From the NCBI RefSeq assembly GCF_001698125.1, contig NZ_CP013854.1, positions 5,332,001 through 5,396,000 on the forward strand: a stretch of 64,000 nucleotides of DNA, in the 5' to 3' direction. The DNA comes from Pseudonocardia sp. HH130630-07 (GTDB taxonomy: Bacteria > Actinomycetota > Actinomycetes > Mycobacteriales > Pseudonocardiaceae). Every line of letters begins with the position of its first letter. Positions within the stretch are counted from its first letter, which is position 1. Of this stretch, positions 7,827 to 16,269 are shown piece after piece. A program made the translations under genes and the position numbers. The notes under the pieces were generated by a model. The model was given only the letters and a program-made list of their open reading frames with translations, did not search any database and had not been told where the DNA came from.

Positions 7827-8839
7827 CGGAACGCCTCCTGCGGGACGGTCGAGAACGCGGGTGTGTGGGCCGGGGCGTCCCACCAGGGGATCCATCCGGG
7901 ATCGGCACGGGTCAGGGTGAGCGAGAAGCCGGTCATGTCCAGCGCCGGCACCAGGGTCCCGACGAGCTGCCCGGCGACACCGAGGCCGTGCCGGTCGAGC
8001 CCGGCGGTGAGCAGCTCGTGCAGGCCGTAGAGCTCCATCTGGGTGGTACCGCCGAGCCCGTTGACGACGGTGATCACCTCGCCGCCGGTGCCGGGGAGCG
8101 CGGCGACGAGCTCGTCGAGCATCCGGTCGACGAGCTCCTCGGTGCCCGGCCGGTCGATCGACCGCTGCGCCCGCTCGCCGTGGATGCCCACGCCGTACTC
8201 CAGCTCGCCGTCGCCGAGCTCGAACGCCGGCCGGCCGGTGTGCATCGACGTCTGCGCCCGGGAGGCGACGGCCAGGCTCCGGGAGGCCCCGGCGACGTCG
8301 GTGCCGAGCCGGGCCAGCTCCTCCAGCCCGAGCCCGGCGTCCGCCGCGCCGCCGAGGATCTTCTCCACGACGACCGTGGCACCGGTGCCGCGCCGTCCGG
8401 TCGCGGTGTCGGCCGAGTCGGTCGCGAGGTCGTCGTCGACGAGCACCCGTCGGACCTCGATGCCCTCCATCCGCAGCCGCTCCGCGGCGATCCCGAAGTT
8501 GATCCGGTCACCGGTGTAGTTCTTGACGACGTGCAGCACACCCTCCGGGCCGGCCACCGCGCGTGAGGCGGCGAGCACCTGCACGTTGTGCGGCGAGGCG
8601 AACACCTTGCCCGGCGCCGCGGCGTCGAGCATCCCGCGCCCCAGGAAACCGGCGTGCAGCGGTTCGTGCCCGGAGCCGCCGCCGGAGACGATCCCGACCC
8701 GGCGCTGCGGGCTCCGGTGCCGCGCGAGCAGATGGGCCGGTGACTCGACGGGTTCGACGAGATCGGCGTGCGCGTGGGCGAACCCGCGCAGCGCCGGTGG
8801 TACCGGGTCCCCGGTGCGCGGATGGAAGGGCAGGCTCAT
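7823..8839 (-). CDS. dhaK: dihydroxyacetone kinase subunit K (substrate-binding)
   Basis: The 338-residue DhaK subunit holds dihydroxyacetone covalently as a hemiaminal on a histidine. Visible landmarks are SGGGSGHEPLHAGFLG (about 51-66, substrate loop with the hydrogen-bonding histidine), VKNYTGDRINFGIA and GVGIHGERAQRS, whose histidine is the covalent-binding residue of the family. The ATG at 8839 follows GAGAGGA and gives the usual family length. It sits between an APC permease upstream and dhaL downstream. Related kinases act on other short ketoses such as erythrulose, so the exact sugar is not certain. Confidence 0.9.
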   Translation of the reverse strand: MSLPFHPRTGDPVPPALRGFAHAHADLVEPVESPAHLLARHRSPQRRVGIVSGGGSGHEPLHAGFLGRGMLDAAAPGKVFASPHNVQVLAASRAVAGPEGVLHVVKNYTGDRINFGIAAERLRMEGIEVRRVLVDDDLATDSADTATGRRGTGATVVVEKILGGAADAGLGLEELARLGTDVAGASRSLAVASRAQTSMHTGRPAFELGDGELEYGVGIHGERAQRSIDRPGTEELVDRMLDELVAALPGTGGEVITVVNGLGGTTQMELYGLHELLTAGLDRHGLGVAGQLVGTLVPALDMTGFSLTLTRADPGWIPWWDAPAHTPAFSTVPQEAFR

Positions 8840-8954
8840 CGGATCCTCTCCCGGGTCGACGGGCCGCGGCGCCGGTGCCGCGGCCCGGACGGAGTAGACG
8901 ACGAACCGGGTCCGGGTGTCCACAGTGGGTCGCCGGGCGTATCGCCCGGCCCGG

Positions 8955-10490
8955 TCAGGAGCCGCCGAACGGCCGATCGCCGGACTCCGGGACGAGCACC
9001 GGCGTGTCGGCGTTCAGCAGCTCCCCGCGGAAGAACGCGCGCAACCGGATCGCGCAGGCCAGCATCAGCGGCACCCCGAGGACGATCATCCCGACGCCGA
9101 TCACGAACACCCCGCCGACCGGGCCGAAGCTGGTCTCGCCGTACTCCGGGTCGATCATGTCGACGGCACTCTGCACGAACGCCCAGACCATCACGGCGCC
9201 GCCGAGGAACGGCAGCACCCCGCGCAGCAGCAGGTGCCGGACCGAGCCGAGCAGGGTGCGCCGGAACCACCACACGCAGGCGAACGCGGTGATGCCGTAG
9301 TAGAAGGCGACGGCGAGCCCGAGCGAGGCGATCGTGTCCTGCAGCGCGTCGTCGCTCACCAGGCCGAGCACGAGATAGAACGCGATCGCGGAGATCCCCA
9401 TGACCAGGGTCGCGAAGTCCGGCGTGCGGTTGCGCGGGTGGGTGCGGCCGAACCGCGGTGGCACGGCACCGTAGACGGCCATGGCCAGCGCGCCCCGGGC
9501 GGTCGGCAGGATCGTCGTCTGGGTGGACGCGGCGGCCGAGACGGCGATGGTGAGCAGCAGCACCGTCGTCAGCACCGGTCCGCCGATCGGTGCGCCCAGC
9601 ACGGTCAGGACGTCCTCGGCGTTGGCCGGGTTGGCCAGGCCGATCCCGGCGGTGCCGAGACCGGCGTAGGACTGCACGGCGACGGCCACCAGCAGGTAGA
9701 CGGCGAGCAGGATCGCGGTCGCGAGCAGCGCGGCCCGGCCGGGGGTGGAGTCGGCGTCCCGGGTCTCCTCGCCGACGGCGAGGCAGGCGTCCCAGCCCCA
9801 GTAGATGAAGATGCAGAGGATGACGGCCTCGGCCAGCGCCGAGCCGTCCAGCCCGACCGGGTTGAACCAGTCCCAGCTCGGCGGCACCGCCTGTGGGCCG
9901 GCGTCACCGGTCGCCACCAGTACCAGCGCGCCGATCGCCAGGAGGCCGAGCACCGCGATCTGCAGCACGATCAGGACGTTCTGGAAGCGCTCGGACAACA
10001 CGATCCCCCGGTGGCTCACCCAGGTCATCACCGCGATGAAGGCCACCCCGATCCCGATCTTGACCAGCGGGTCCTCAGCCAGGCCGGGCTGTCCCAGCGC
10101 CCGCAGGGTGTAGATCGCGGAGATCTCGGCGACGTTGGCCAGCACGATCACCGCCGACACCGCGATGCCCCAGCCGCCCATCCAGCCGACCCACGGCCCG
10201 AACGCCTTCGTGCCCCAGGTGAACGTGGTCCCGCAGTCGGGGAGATCGCGGTTCAGCTCCCGGTAGGCGAGCGCGACGAACAGCATCGGCACGAAGGCCA
10301 CGAGGAACATCGCGGGCGCCTTGTCCTGCACGGCGAGCACGACGTAGCCCAGGGTCGCGGCGAGGCTGTAGGCCGGTGCCGTGGCGCCGAGCCCGATCGC
10401 CGTGTTGCCCCACAGCCCGATCGCTCCGGTGCGCAGTCCCTTGCCCGGGGTCCCGGCGAGGTCGGTGCCCGCCGGCCCTGCAGCGGTCAA
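8955..10490 (-). CDS. APC-superfamily amino acid permease
   Basis: Membrane transporter with about twelve hydrophobic segments. The first conserved block, LWGNTAIGLGATAPAYSLAA, is the substrate/sodium site of APC permeases, and CGTTFTWGTKAFGPWVGWMGG follows. The start is uncertain. The best candidate is the TTG at 10488-10490 (511 residues), whose bases overlap the stop of a 16-codon ORF that begins at a good leaderless promoter. An in-frame reading further upstream to 10595 has no start signal. Substrate unknown; it lies in a leftward series with a Rieske oxygenase, a sarcosine-oxidase-like enzyme and DhaKL, so an amine or amino acid is plausible. Confidence 0.82.
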   Translation of the reverse strand: MTAAGPAGTDLAGTPGKGLRTGAIGLWGNTAIGLGATAPAYSLAATLGYVVLAVQDKAPAMFLVAFVPMLFVALAYRELNRDLPDCGTTFTWGTKAFGPWVGWMGGWGIAVSAVIVLANVAEISAIYTLRALGQPGLAEDPLVKIGIGVAFIAVMTWVSHRGIVLSERFQNVLIVLQIAVLGLLAIGALVLVATGDAGPQAVPPSWDWFNPVGLDGSALAEAVILCIFIYWGWDACLAVGEETRDADSTPGRAALLATAILLAVYLLVAVAVQSYAGLGTAGIGLANPANAEDVLTVLGAPIGGPVLTTVLLLTIAVSAAASTQTTILPTARGALAMAVYGAVPPRFGRTHPRNRTPDFATLVMGISAIAFYLVLGLVSDDALQDTIASLGLAVAFYYGITAFACVWWFRRTLLGSVRHLLLRGVLPFLGGAVMVWAFVQSAVDMIDPEYGETSFGPVGGVFVIGVGMIVLGVPLMLACAIRLRAFFRGELLNADTPVLVPESGDRPFGGS

Positions 10491-10537
10491 CCGGTGGTCC
10501 CGGCGGGGGTGTCGACGGCGGTGCACATCTCGGTCAT
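10487..10537 (-). CDS. 16-codon leaderless upstream ORF before the permease
   Basis: The ATG at 10535-10537 stands six bases after TACCAT (10549-10544), a -10 box at leaderless distance. The peptide MTEMCTAVDTPAGTTG has five threonines in 16 residues. Its TGA overlaps the TTG where the permease frame can begin (TTGA, 10490-10487). It may be a leader peptide coupling or attenuating the permease. Alternatively it is the true permease N-terminus and one frameshift separates it from the rest. I cannot decide between these. Confidence 0.45.
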   Translation of the reverse strand: MTEMCTAVDTPAGTTG

Positions 10538-10624
10538 CGGGCGATGGTAGGCAGTCCGGCCGGGTCGCGGAGACCGTGTGTGACCCGGCAGGCACGATCC
10601 GGCGCCGGAGCGCGGCCGCCGGGT

Positions 10625-11824
10625 TCAGCCCAGCGGTGCCGCGGCCCGGTCCAGCGCGGTGGTGTACCAGGTCAGGAACGCCTCGACCGAGGACTCGACG
10701 ACGGGGGAGAGCGGGCCCGGCCGGTACCCGCGCGAGGCGATCCCGGCGTAGTTCTGCTCGCAGAGCTCCCAGTCCTGCTCCGAGGTCGCCCGCCAGACCG
10801 CGGTCAGCGCGTCGACGTCCACCGGGCCGGCGTCGGAGCGCACCAGGAAGCAGACCTCCACGTCGGTGGTCCCGGTGTCGACCGGGGTGAGCCGGGTGGT
10901 GACCGCGTAGTCGCAGTTCGCGTGCGCCCAGAAGTCCGGCAGCCCGATGACGCGCAGGCTCCCGGCGTCGGCCTCGCCCAGCTCACCGAGCAGTGGCGCG
11001 ACCGGCCGGCCGTCGAGCGACTCGGTCACGAAACCGTCCCGCAGCGGCAGCCGGGCGACCCGGAACCAGGCCCCGCCTGGGAAACTGACGTCCTCGGCGG
11101 GCAGGCCGCGGTGCGCCCACCGGTCCCTGGCCCGGTGCAGCGCCGCGTCGAAGCGCGGGTCGGTCCGCACGTCGCCGTTCACCCCGACCTCGAAGTTGGA
11201 CAGGGTGAACTCCGGGTGGCTGCCCCGGCAGTGGTAGCACTCGCGGTTGTTCTCCACGAGCGTCTTCCAGTTCGCGGCGACCCGGTAGCGCAGCCGGGTC
11301 TCGACCCGGGCGTCGTCGAGCCGGTGCGGGGCGAGCTGCGGCGCCAGCGCGGCGGCGAGCCGGTCGACGTCCGGCGGGTCGGGCGCCAGGCTGACGAACA
11401 CCAGGCCGGCGATCTCGCGGACGGCCACCGGGGCGAGCCCGTGGTCGCCGGTCGCGAAGCCGGGACCCATCAGCCGGGCCGAGCGCAGCCGGCCGTCGAC
11501 GTCGTAGACCCACTGGTGGTAGGGGCAGACGAAGGCGCGCACGCAGCCGCGGTCGGCCGTGGTGAGCCGGGAACCGCGGTGGGCGCACACGTCGTGGTGG
11601 GCGTGCAGCGCATCGTCCGTCCCACGGACGACGATCACCCGGTCCCGGCCGATCTCACGGGTCAGGTACTCGCCGGGGCCGGCCAGCTCGCAGCTGTGCC
11701 CGGCGAACAGCCATCCGGTGGCCCAGACGTGCTCGAGGTCGGCGGCGAACACCGCCGGGTCGGTGTAGGCGGCCTGGGGCAGCGAGCGGCCGGGGCTGCG
11801 CAGCGGGGAGGCCGGCTCAGACAT
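10625..11824 (-). CDS. Rieske non-heme iron oxygenase, alpha subunit (amine-demethylase-like)
   Basis: The 399-residue oxygenase has a Rieske [2Fe-2S] centre, C80-x-H82 and C100-x2-H103 spaced by 17 residues, and a mononuclear iron site in ENNRECYHCRGSHPEF (H198 and H203). The NRECYHC signature is shared with oxygenases that demethylate quaternary amines such as glycine betaine, stachydrine and carnitine. The protein starts eight bases inside the end of the sarcosine-oxidase-like gene, so the two are coupled; that neighbour would take the next demethylation step. No ferredoxin reductase is encoded here, so electrons must come from elsewhere. The exact substrate is an inference. Confidence 0.88.
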   Translation of the reverse strand: MSEPASPLRSPGRSLPQAAYTDPAVFAADLEHVWATGWLFAGHSCELAGPGEYLTREIGRDRVIVVRGTDDALHAHHDVCAHRGSRLTTADRGCVRAFVCPYHQWVYDVDGRLRSARLMGPGFATGDHGLAPVAVREIAGLVFVSLAPDPPDVDRLAAALAPQLAPHRLDDARVETRLRYRVAANWKTLVENNRECYHCRGSHPEFTLSNFEVGVNGDVRTDPRFDAALHRARDRWAHRGLPAEDVSFPGGAWFRVARLPLRDGFVTESLDGRPVAPLLGELGEADAGSLRVIGLPDFWAHANCDYAVTTRLTPVDTGTTDVEVCFLVRSDAGPVDVDALTAVWRATSEQDWELCEQNYAGIASRGYRPGPLSPVVESSVEAFLTWYTTALDRAAAPLG

Positions 11825-13010
11825 GGAACGACCTCGGGAACGCCGGGTCGGTCAGCGCGGCCCGGTCGACGGCGAACTCCCCGATCGGGTACCGGCTGGT
11901 GCCGGTGGTGGCCAGCTCGGCCAGGATCCGCCCGAGCAGCGAGGCGAACTTGAACGCGTGCCCGGCCCCGACCGCGACGCTCACCCGCGGGGCCCCCGGC
12001 ACCGTGCCGAGCACGAAGTCCTGGTCCGGCGGCACCGTGTAGAGGCAGGTCCTGGTGTAGAGCTCCGGACCGCCCATCCCGGGCACGTGCTCGGCGAGGA
12101 ACGCCTCCTGGCGCTTGCGGCGCACCGGATCCGGCTCGTAGGTCCGGGTGTCGGCGGTGACCTCGTGCCCACCCATGTGCTGGCCGAGCTTGGTCGCGAC
12201 CTCGCCGTAGACCGGGAAGCCGTAGAAGTTGTCCGCGCCGTGCCACATGAAGACGGGGAAGCGCTCCGGCGAGAAGTCGATGAGGTTCGGCGTCGCGTAG
12301 TACGTCACCTGCTCCTGGGTGACGGTGAGCGGCAGCGGTGCGAGGACCCCGTCGAGCACCTCGTTGGTGCGGGCGTCCGCCGCCACGACGACGTGCTCGG
12401 CCCGGTAGACCTCGTCGTCGGTGACGACCTCGACGTGCCGCCCGGCGTCGTGCAGCGCACGGACCGGGGTGTGGTCGAGTACCTGCGCCCCGTGCCCGCG
12501 GGCCAGCGCGACGTGCGTGGCCGTGGCCCGGCGGGCATCGACGATGCCGGACCGGCGTTGGTACACCGCGCGCTCGCCGCCGCCCAGCCGGAACTGTGGC
12601 CAGCGGGCGGTGAGCGCGGCCGCATCGAGCTCCTCCAGCTCGGTCCCGTGCCGGGCCCCGACCGCGAGGTAGCCGTCGATGTCCCGGCCCGCGGTGCTGA
12701 GGCCGCGCCGGGCCTCGACGTCCTCGATGACCAGGCCGCCGGTCTCGGTGACGAGTCTCTGTCCGGACACGGCCTCGACCTGCCGCCAGGCCTCGTAGGC
12801 GGCCGGGGCCAGCGCGGCGTACCGGTCCTGGTGCTGGGCGAGCCGGATGATCCGGCTGTGGTCCTGGCTCGCGCCGTGCTCGTGGCCCAGGGCGTGCTGT
12901 TCCAGCCCGAGCACGGAGGAGTACGGGGCGGCGGCCCGGGACAGCCAGTAGAGGGCGGCCGAGCCGAGCCCGCCGCACCCGACGACGACGAAGTGGTGGT
13001 CGGAGTTCAC
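11817..13010 (-). CDS. monomeric sarcosine oxidase / N-methyl amino acid oxidase family flavoprotein
   Basis: FAD enzyme oxidising N-methyl amino acids to amino acid, formaldehyde and H2O2. The 397-residue protein opens with the dinucleotide-binding VVVGCGGLGSAALYWLSR, has the HSRIIRLAQ segment after it, and near the C-terminus RTCLYTVPPDQDF, whose cysteine aligns with the covalent FAD attachment site of this family. The GTG at 13010 puts the Rossmann strand at the usual distance; another GTG at 13052 would add 14 residues. First gene of the leftward unit, divergent from a LysR gene across a palindromic operator. Sarcosine versus N-methyltryptophan or another N-methyl amine cannot be settled from sequence. 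Confidence 0.87.
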   Translation of the reverse strand: MNSDHHFVVVGCGGLGSAALYWLSRAAAPYSSVLGLEQHALGHEHGASQDHSRIIRLAQHQDRYAALAPAAYEAWRQVEAVSGQRLVTETGGLVIEDVEARRGLSTAGRDIDGYLAVGARHGTELEELDAAALTARWPQFRLGGGERAVYQRRSGIVDARRATATHVALARGHGAQVLDHTPVRALHDAGRHVEVVTDDEVYRAEHVVVAADARTNEVLDGVLAPLPLTVTQEQVTYYATPNLIDFSPERFPVFMWHGADNFYGFPVYGEVATKLGQHMGGHEVTADTRTYEPDPVRRKRQEAFLAEHVPGMGGPELYTRTCLYTVPPDQDFVLGTVPGAPRVSVAVGAGHAFKFASLLGRILAELATTGTSRYPIGEFAVDRAALTDPAFPRSFHV

Positions 13011-13110
13011 GTCTGCTGCGCTCTCGGTGCGGTCGACGAGGTCGGACCCCACCCTGACCCGGCGGATCCCGCCGCGGGCCGGATCGGCGATCGCAGCCCG
13101 CGATGCTGGG

Positions 13111-13126
13111 ATAAGGAGAACCTTAT
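13111..13126. promoter_or_regulatory. perfect palindromic operator between sarcosine-oxidase-like gene and LysR gene
   Basis: ATAAGG at 13111-13116 and CCTTAT at 13121-13126 form a perfect inverted repeat with a four-base centre. It ends inside TATGAT (13124-13129), a -10 box six bases before the LysR ATG. It is A/T-rich against a GC-rich background. The likely reader is the LysR protein, repressing itself and controlling the divergent operon. Confidence 0.65.
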
Positions 13127-13135
13127 GATGCCGGC

Positions 13136-14029
13136 ATGGACGTCGAGCTGCGCCAGCTCCGGGTGTTCCTCACCGTCGCCTCGGAGCTGCACTTCAGCCG
13201 GGCGGCGGCCCGGTTGCACGTCAGCCAGCCGGCGCTGAGCCAGCAGATCCGCACGCTGGAGCGGGCGCTCGGGACGCCGCTGTTCGACCGCAGCAGCCGG
13301 TCGACCGACCTCACCCCGGCCGGCCGGGTGCTGCTGGAGGCGGCGCCGCGGGTCCTGTTCGAGGCGGACCGGGCCGCGACCCGGGTCGCGCAGGCGGCCG
13401 AGGGCGCGAGCGGCCTGCTGGTGGTGGGCTCGGTGGGCACGGCACTGGCCTCGATCGCCCCACGGATCCTGCGCGCCGTGCGGGCCCGGTTCCCGGACCT
13501 GCAGCTGCAGGTGTCCCAGCACGACACCGCCGCGCAGATGACCGCCCTCGCCGAGGAACGGCTCGACGTCGGCCTGGTCCGGGCCGCGGCACCGACGGCC
13601 GCGGTCGCGGTCACCGAGCTGGTCGCCGAGCCGTTGCTCGTGGTCCTGCCCGGGGACCATCCGCTGGCGGAGCGCGCGACCGTGGACGCCGCGGCTCTCG
13701 CGGACGAGGCGTTCGTGCTGTGGCCGCGGCCGCTCGGCACGGAGTTCTTCGACATCATCACCGGCTACTGCCGTGACCACGGGTTCAGCCCGCGGATCGT
13801 GGCCGAGGGCGCCGACATCGAGACCCAGCTGAGCCTGGTCGCCGCGGGGATCGGGGTGTCGCTGCAGCCGTCCTACTACGCCAACCTGCGGCCGCCGGGG
13901 GTGGTGTTCCGGCCGCTGTCCGGCACCGTGCCGACGGTGGCCCTGCAGGTGGCGTGGCGGCGCCGGCACCGCTCGCCGGCCGTGCGGCACTTCGTCGAGG
14001 CGGCGCTGGTCTGCGCGGACGCCGGGTGA
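13136..14029 (+). CDS. LysR-type regulator of the divergent amine-oxidation operon
   Basis: The 297-residue LysR protein has a canonical N-terminal helix-turn-helix (LRQLRVFLTVASELHFSRAA, then LHVSQPALSQQIRTLERALG) and effector domain from about residue 90. The ATG at 13136 stands six bases after a TATGAT -10 box, so the mRNA is probably leaderless; the nearby ATGs at 13125 and 13128 are out of frame. By position it should sense a substrate or product of the sarcosine-oxidase/Rieske pair across the 125-base intergenic region. Confidence 0.9.
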   Translation: MDVELRQLRVFLTVASELHFSRAAARLHVSQPALSQQIRTLERALGTPLFDRSSRSTDLTPAGRVLLEAAPRVLFEADRAATRVAQAAEGASGLLVVGSVGTALASIAPRILRAVRARFPDLQLQVSQHDTAAQMTALAEERLDVGLVRAAAPTAAVAVTELVAEPLLVVLPGDHPLAERATVDAAALADEAFVLWPRPLGTEFFDIITGYCRDHGFSPRIVAEGADIETQLSLVAAGIGVSLQPSYYANLRPPGVVFRPLSGTVPTVALQVAWRRRHRSPAVRHFVEAALVCADAG

Positions 14030-14048
14030 CCCGGCCCGGCCGCCGCGC

Positions 14049-16124
14049 TCACCGCACCGGCTCCGCGGGCTCGTGCCCGGGGAACCGCGCACCGAGCAGC
14101 CGCAGCACCGGGGCGGCCTTGACCGCGGTCTCCTCGAACTCGGCCGCCGGGTCCGACAGCGCGATCACGGCGCCGCCCACCCCGTAGCGGAGCCGGCCGC
14201 CGCGCAGCACCGCGGTCCGGATGACCACGCTCAGGTCCACCGCACCGGTGAGCGAGACGTACCCGATCGCGCCGGAGTAGACCCCGCGCGGCCCGCCCTC
14301 CAGCCGGTCGAGGATCCGCATGGTGCGCTCCTTAGGCGCACCGGTCATCGACCCGGCCGGGAAGGCGGCGCGGATCGCCGCGACCGGGCCGGTGCCCGGC
14401 CGCAACCGCGCCCGCACCGTGCTCACCATCTGGTGCACCGTGGCGTAGGACTCGACGTCGAACACCGGATCGGCGACGACGCTGCCGACGACCGCGCAGC
14501 GCCCGAGATCGTGCCGGACGAGGTCGACGATCATGAGGTTCTCCGCCCGGTCCTTCTCCGAGCCGGCCAGGTCGGCGCGCAGCAGCTCGTCCTGCGCCGG
14601 GGTGGCGCCGCGCGGCCGGGTGCCCTTGATCGGCCGGGCCTCCATCCGACCGTCCGGGGCGATCCGCAGCATCCGCTCCGGTGAGGTGCTGAGCACCGCC
14701 GTGTCGCCGAAGTGCAGGAACGCCGCGAACGGCGCCGGGTTGTCCCGGCGCAGCCGCCGGTAGGCCTGCCAGGGATCCAGGTCGGTCCGGGCCTCGACCA
14801 TGTTCGTCAGGCAGACCTCGTAGGTCTCGCCGTCGGCGATCTCGGACTGGCAGGCCCGCACCAGATCGAGGTAGGCGCCCCGGTCGTGGCGCAGACCGAC
14901 GGCCGCCGCCCGGTGCTCCTGCGGCGGCTCGGGCGCCGTGGCCCGTCCGGCCGGACCGGCGAGCAGGCGCGCGGTCCGGTCCAGCCACACCCGGGCGGCG
15001 GTGTCGTCGCCGTCCTCGGTCAGTGCCAGCAGGTGCCCGGACCCGTCGCGGTGGTCGACGACGAGTGCCCGGTCGCAGAAGACCATCGACGCGTCCGGCT
15101 CCGGTGAGCGGTGCGCCGCACCGCCGTCGCACTCGGCCTTCAGCTCGTACCCGAGGTACCCGACCCAGCCCGGCGCGAAGTCGAACGGGAGGTCGGGCGT
15201 CTCGGTCTCGATGCCGGCCAGATCGTGCTCCAGCCAGCGCAGGAAGGGTGTGCTCAGGACCTGGGCCCCGTCCCGGCCGGTGACGACGACGGTACCGTCG
15301 TGGACGTCGGCGGTGACCGTCCGGCCCAGCGGCCCGGACGCGTCGCCCAGCACCGAGAACCGGCCGAGCGCACCGCCGCTGCTGCTGTCCAGCCAGAACG
15401 GGTGCCACCCGGTGCGGAAGACGGCGTCGAACGCGGCCTCGGTGTCGACGCCCGGCCCGACCGGTTCGGCCAGCACCCGGAGCCGCCGCGGCGGGCGTGG
15501 GACCTCCGGGGGCGATCCGGTGGTGGCGGCGGGCCGGACGGCACCGGTTCGCGGCGCCGTGAGGTCCCGGAAGTTGCGCAGCAGGGCACGCCCGGCGCCG
15601 GTGCCGATCGACTCCGGGTGGAACTGCACCCCCCACAGCGGCAGGTCCCGGTGCTCCAGGCCCATCAGGACGCCGTCGGTGCTCCACGCGGTGGCCAGCA
15701 GATCGGCGGGCAGGTCGGTGACGTGCAGCGAGTGGTACCGCACGACCGGCATCGGCCGCGGCAGCCCGGCGAACAGGCCGGTGCCGTCGTGGTGCACGTC
15801 CCGGACCCGCCCGTGGCACGGCTCCGGCGCGTGCCGGACCCGGGCTCCGTGGGCCAGGCCGATGATCTGGTGGCCGAGGCACACACCCAGCACCGGCACG
15901 CGTGGCTCGTGCACCAGTTCGGCGCAGATCCCGGCGTCGGAGGCCCGGTGCGGGGTCCCCGGGCCGGGGGAGAGGACGACGTTGTCGAACGCCCCGACCA
16001 TCGACGGCCGCCACCGCGGGTCGTCGTTGCGGACCACCTCGGGTTCGGTGCCGTTCACCTCGGCCAGCAGGTGGAACAGGTTGAAGGTGAACGAGTCGTG
16101 GTTGTCGACCAGCAGGGTGCGCAT
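14049..16124 (-). CDS. pabAB: aminodeoxychorismate synthase, fused PabA-PabB
   Basis: A 691-residue fusion making 4-amino-4-deoxychorismate from chorismate and glutamine for folate. The N-terminal glutaminase (about 1-190) has C82 in VLGVCLGHQI and the FHPES histidine-glutamate pair. The C-terminal chorismate-binding half carries ARPIKGTRPRG; the lysine of PIKGT marks PabB, since anthranilate synthases have PIAGT. SEKDRAENLMIVDLVRHDLG and AAFPAGSMTGAPKERTM complete the active site. The ATG at 16124 begins exactly at the glutaminase strand RTLLVDNHDSF; the ribosome site is weak. Fused versions of this enzyme occur in actinobacteria, both in folate synthesis and in clusters for p-aminobenzoate-derived antibiotics. 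Nothing here suggests an antibiotic cluster. Confidence 0.92.
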   Translation of the reverse strand: MRTLLVDNHDSFTFNLFHLLAEVNGTEPEVVRNDDPRWRPSMVGAFDNVVLSPGPGTPHRASDAGICAELVHEPRVPVLGVCLGHQIIGLAHGARVRHAPEPCHGRVRDVHHDGTGLFAGLPRPMPVVRYHSLHVTDLPADLLATAWSTDGVLMGLEHRDLPLWGVQFHPESIGTGAGRALLRNFRDLTAPRTGAVRPAATTGSPPEVPRPPRRLRVLAEPVGPGVDTEAAFDAVFRTGWHPFWLDSSSGGALGRFSVLGDASGPLGRTVTADVHDGTVVVTGRDGAQVLSTPFLRWLEHDLAGIETETPDLPFDFAPGWVGYLGYELKAECDGGAAHRSPEPDASMVFCDRALVVDHRDGSGHLLALTEDGDDTAARVWLDRTARLLAGPAGRATAPEPPQEHRAAAVGLRHDRGAYLDLVRACQSEIADGETYEVCLTNMVEARTDLDPWQAYRRLRRDNPAPFAAFLHFGDTAVLSTSPERMLRIAPDGRMEARPIKGTRPRGATPAQDELLRADLAGSEKDRAENLMIVDLVRHDLGRCAVVGSVVADPVFDVESYATVHQMVSTVRARLRPGTGPVAAIRAAFPAGSMTGAPKERTMRILDRLEGGPRGVYSGAIGYVSLTGAVDLSVVIRTAVLRGGRLRYGVGGAVIALSDPAAEFEETAVKAAPVLRLLGARFPGHEPAEPVR

Positions 16125-16269
16125 CGCCGTCAGCGGGTGGGGGACAGCGGGACCGGCACGGTGCTCACGGGTGTCGTCCTCCTCGGGCGGTCCGCACGGA
16201 CCTGCGGGCCCGTCGAGTGTGACCGCCGCGCCCGGCCCGGCCGGGACCGGGTGTGGCAGCGTCACCGCG

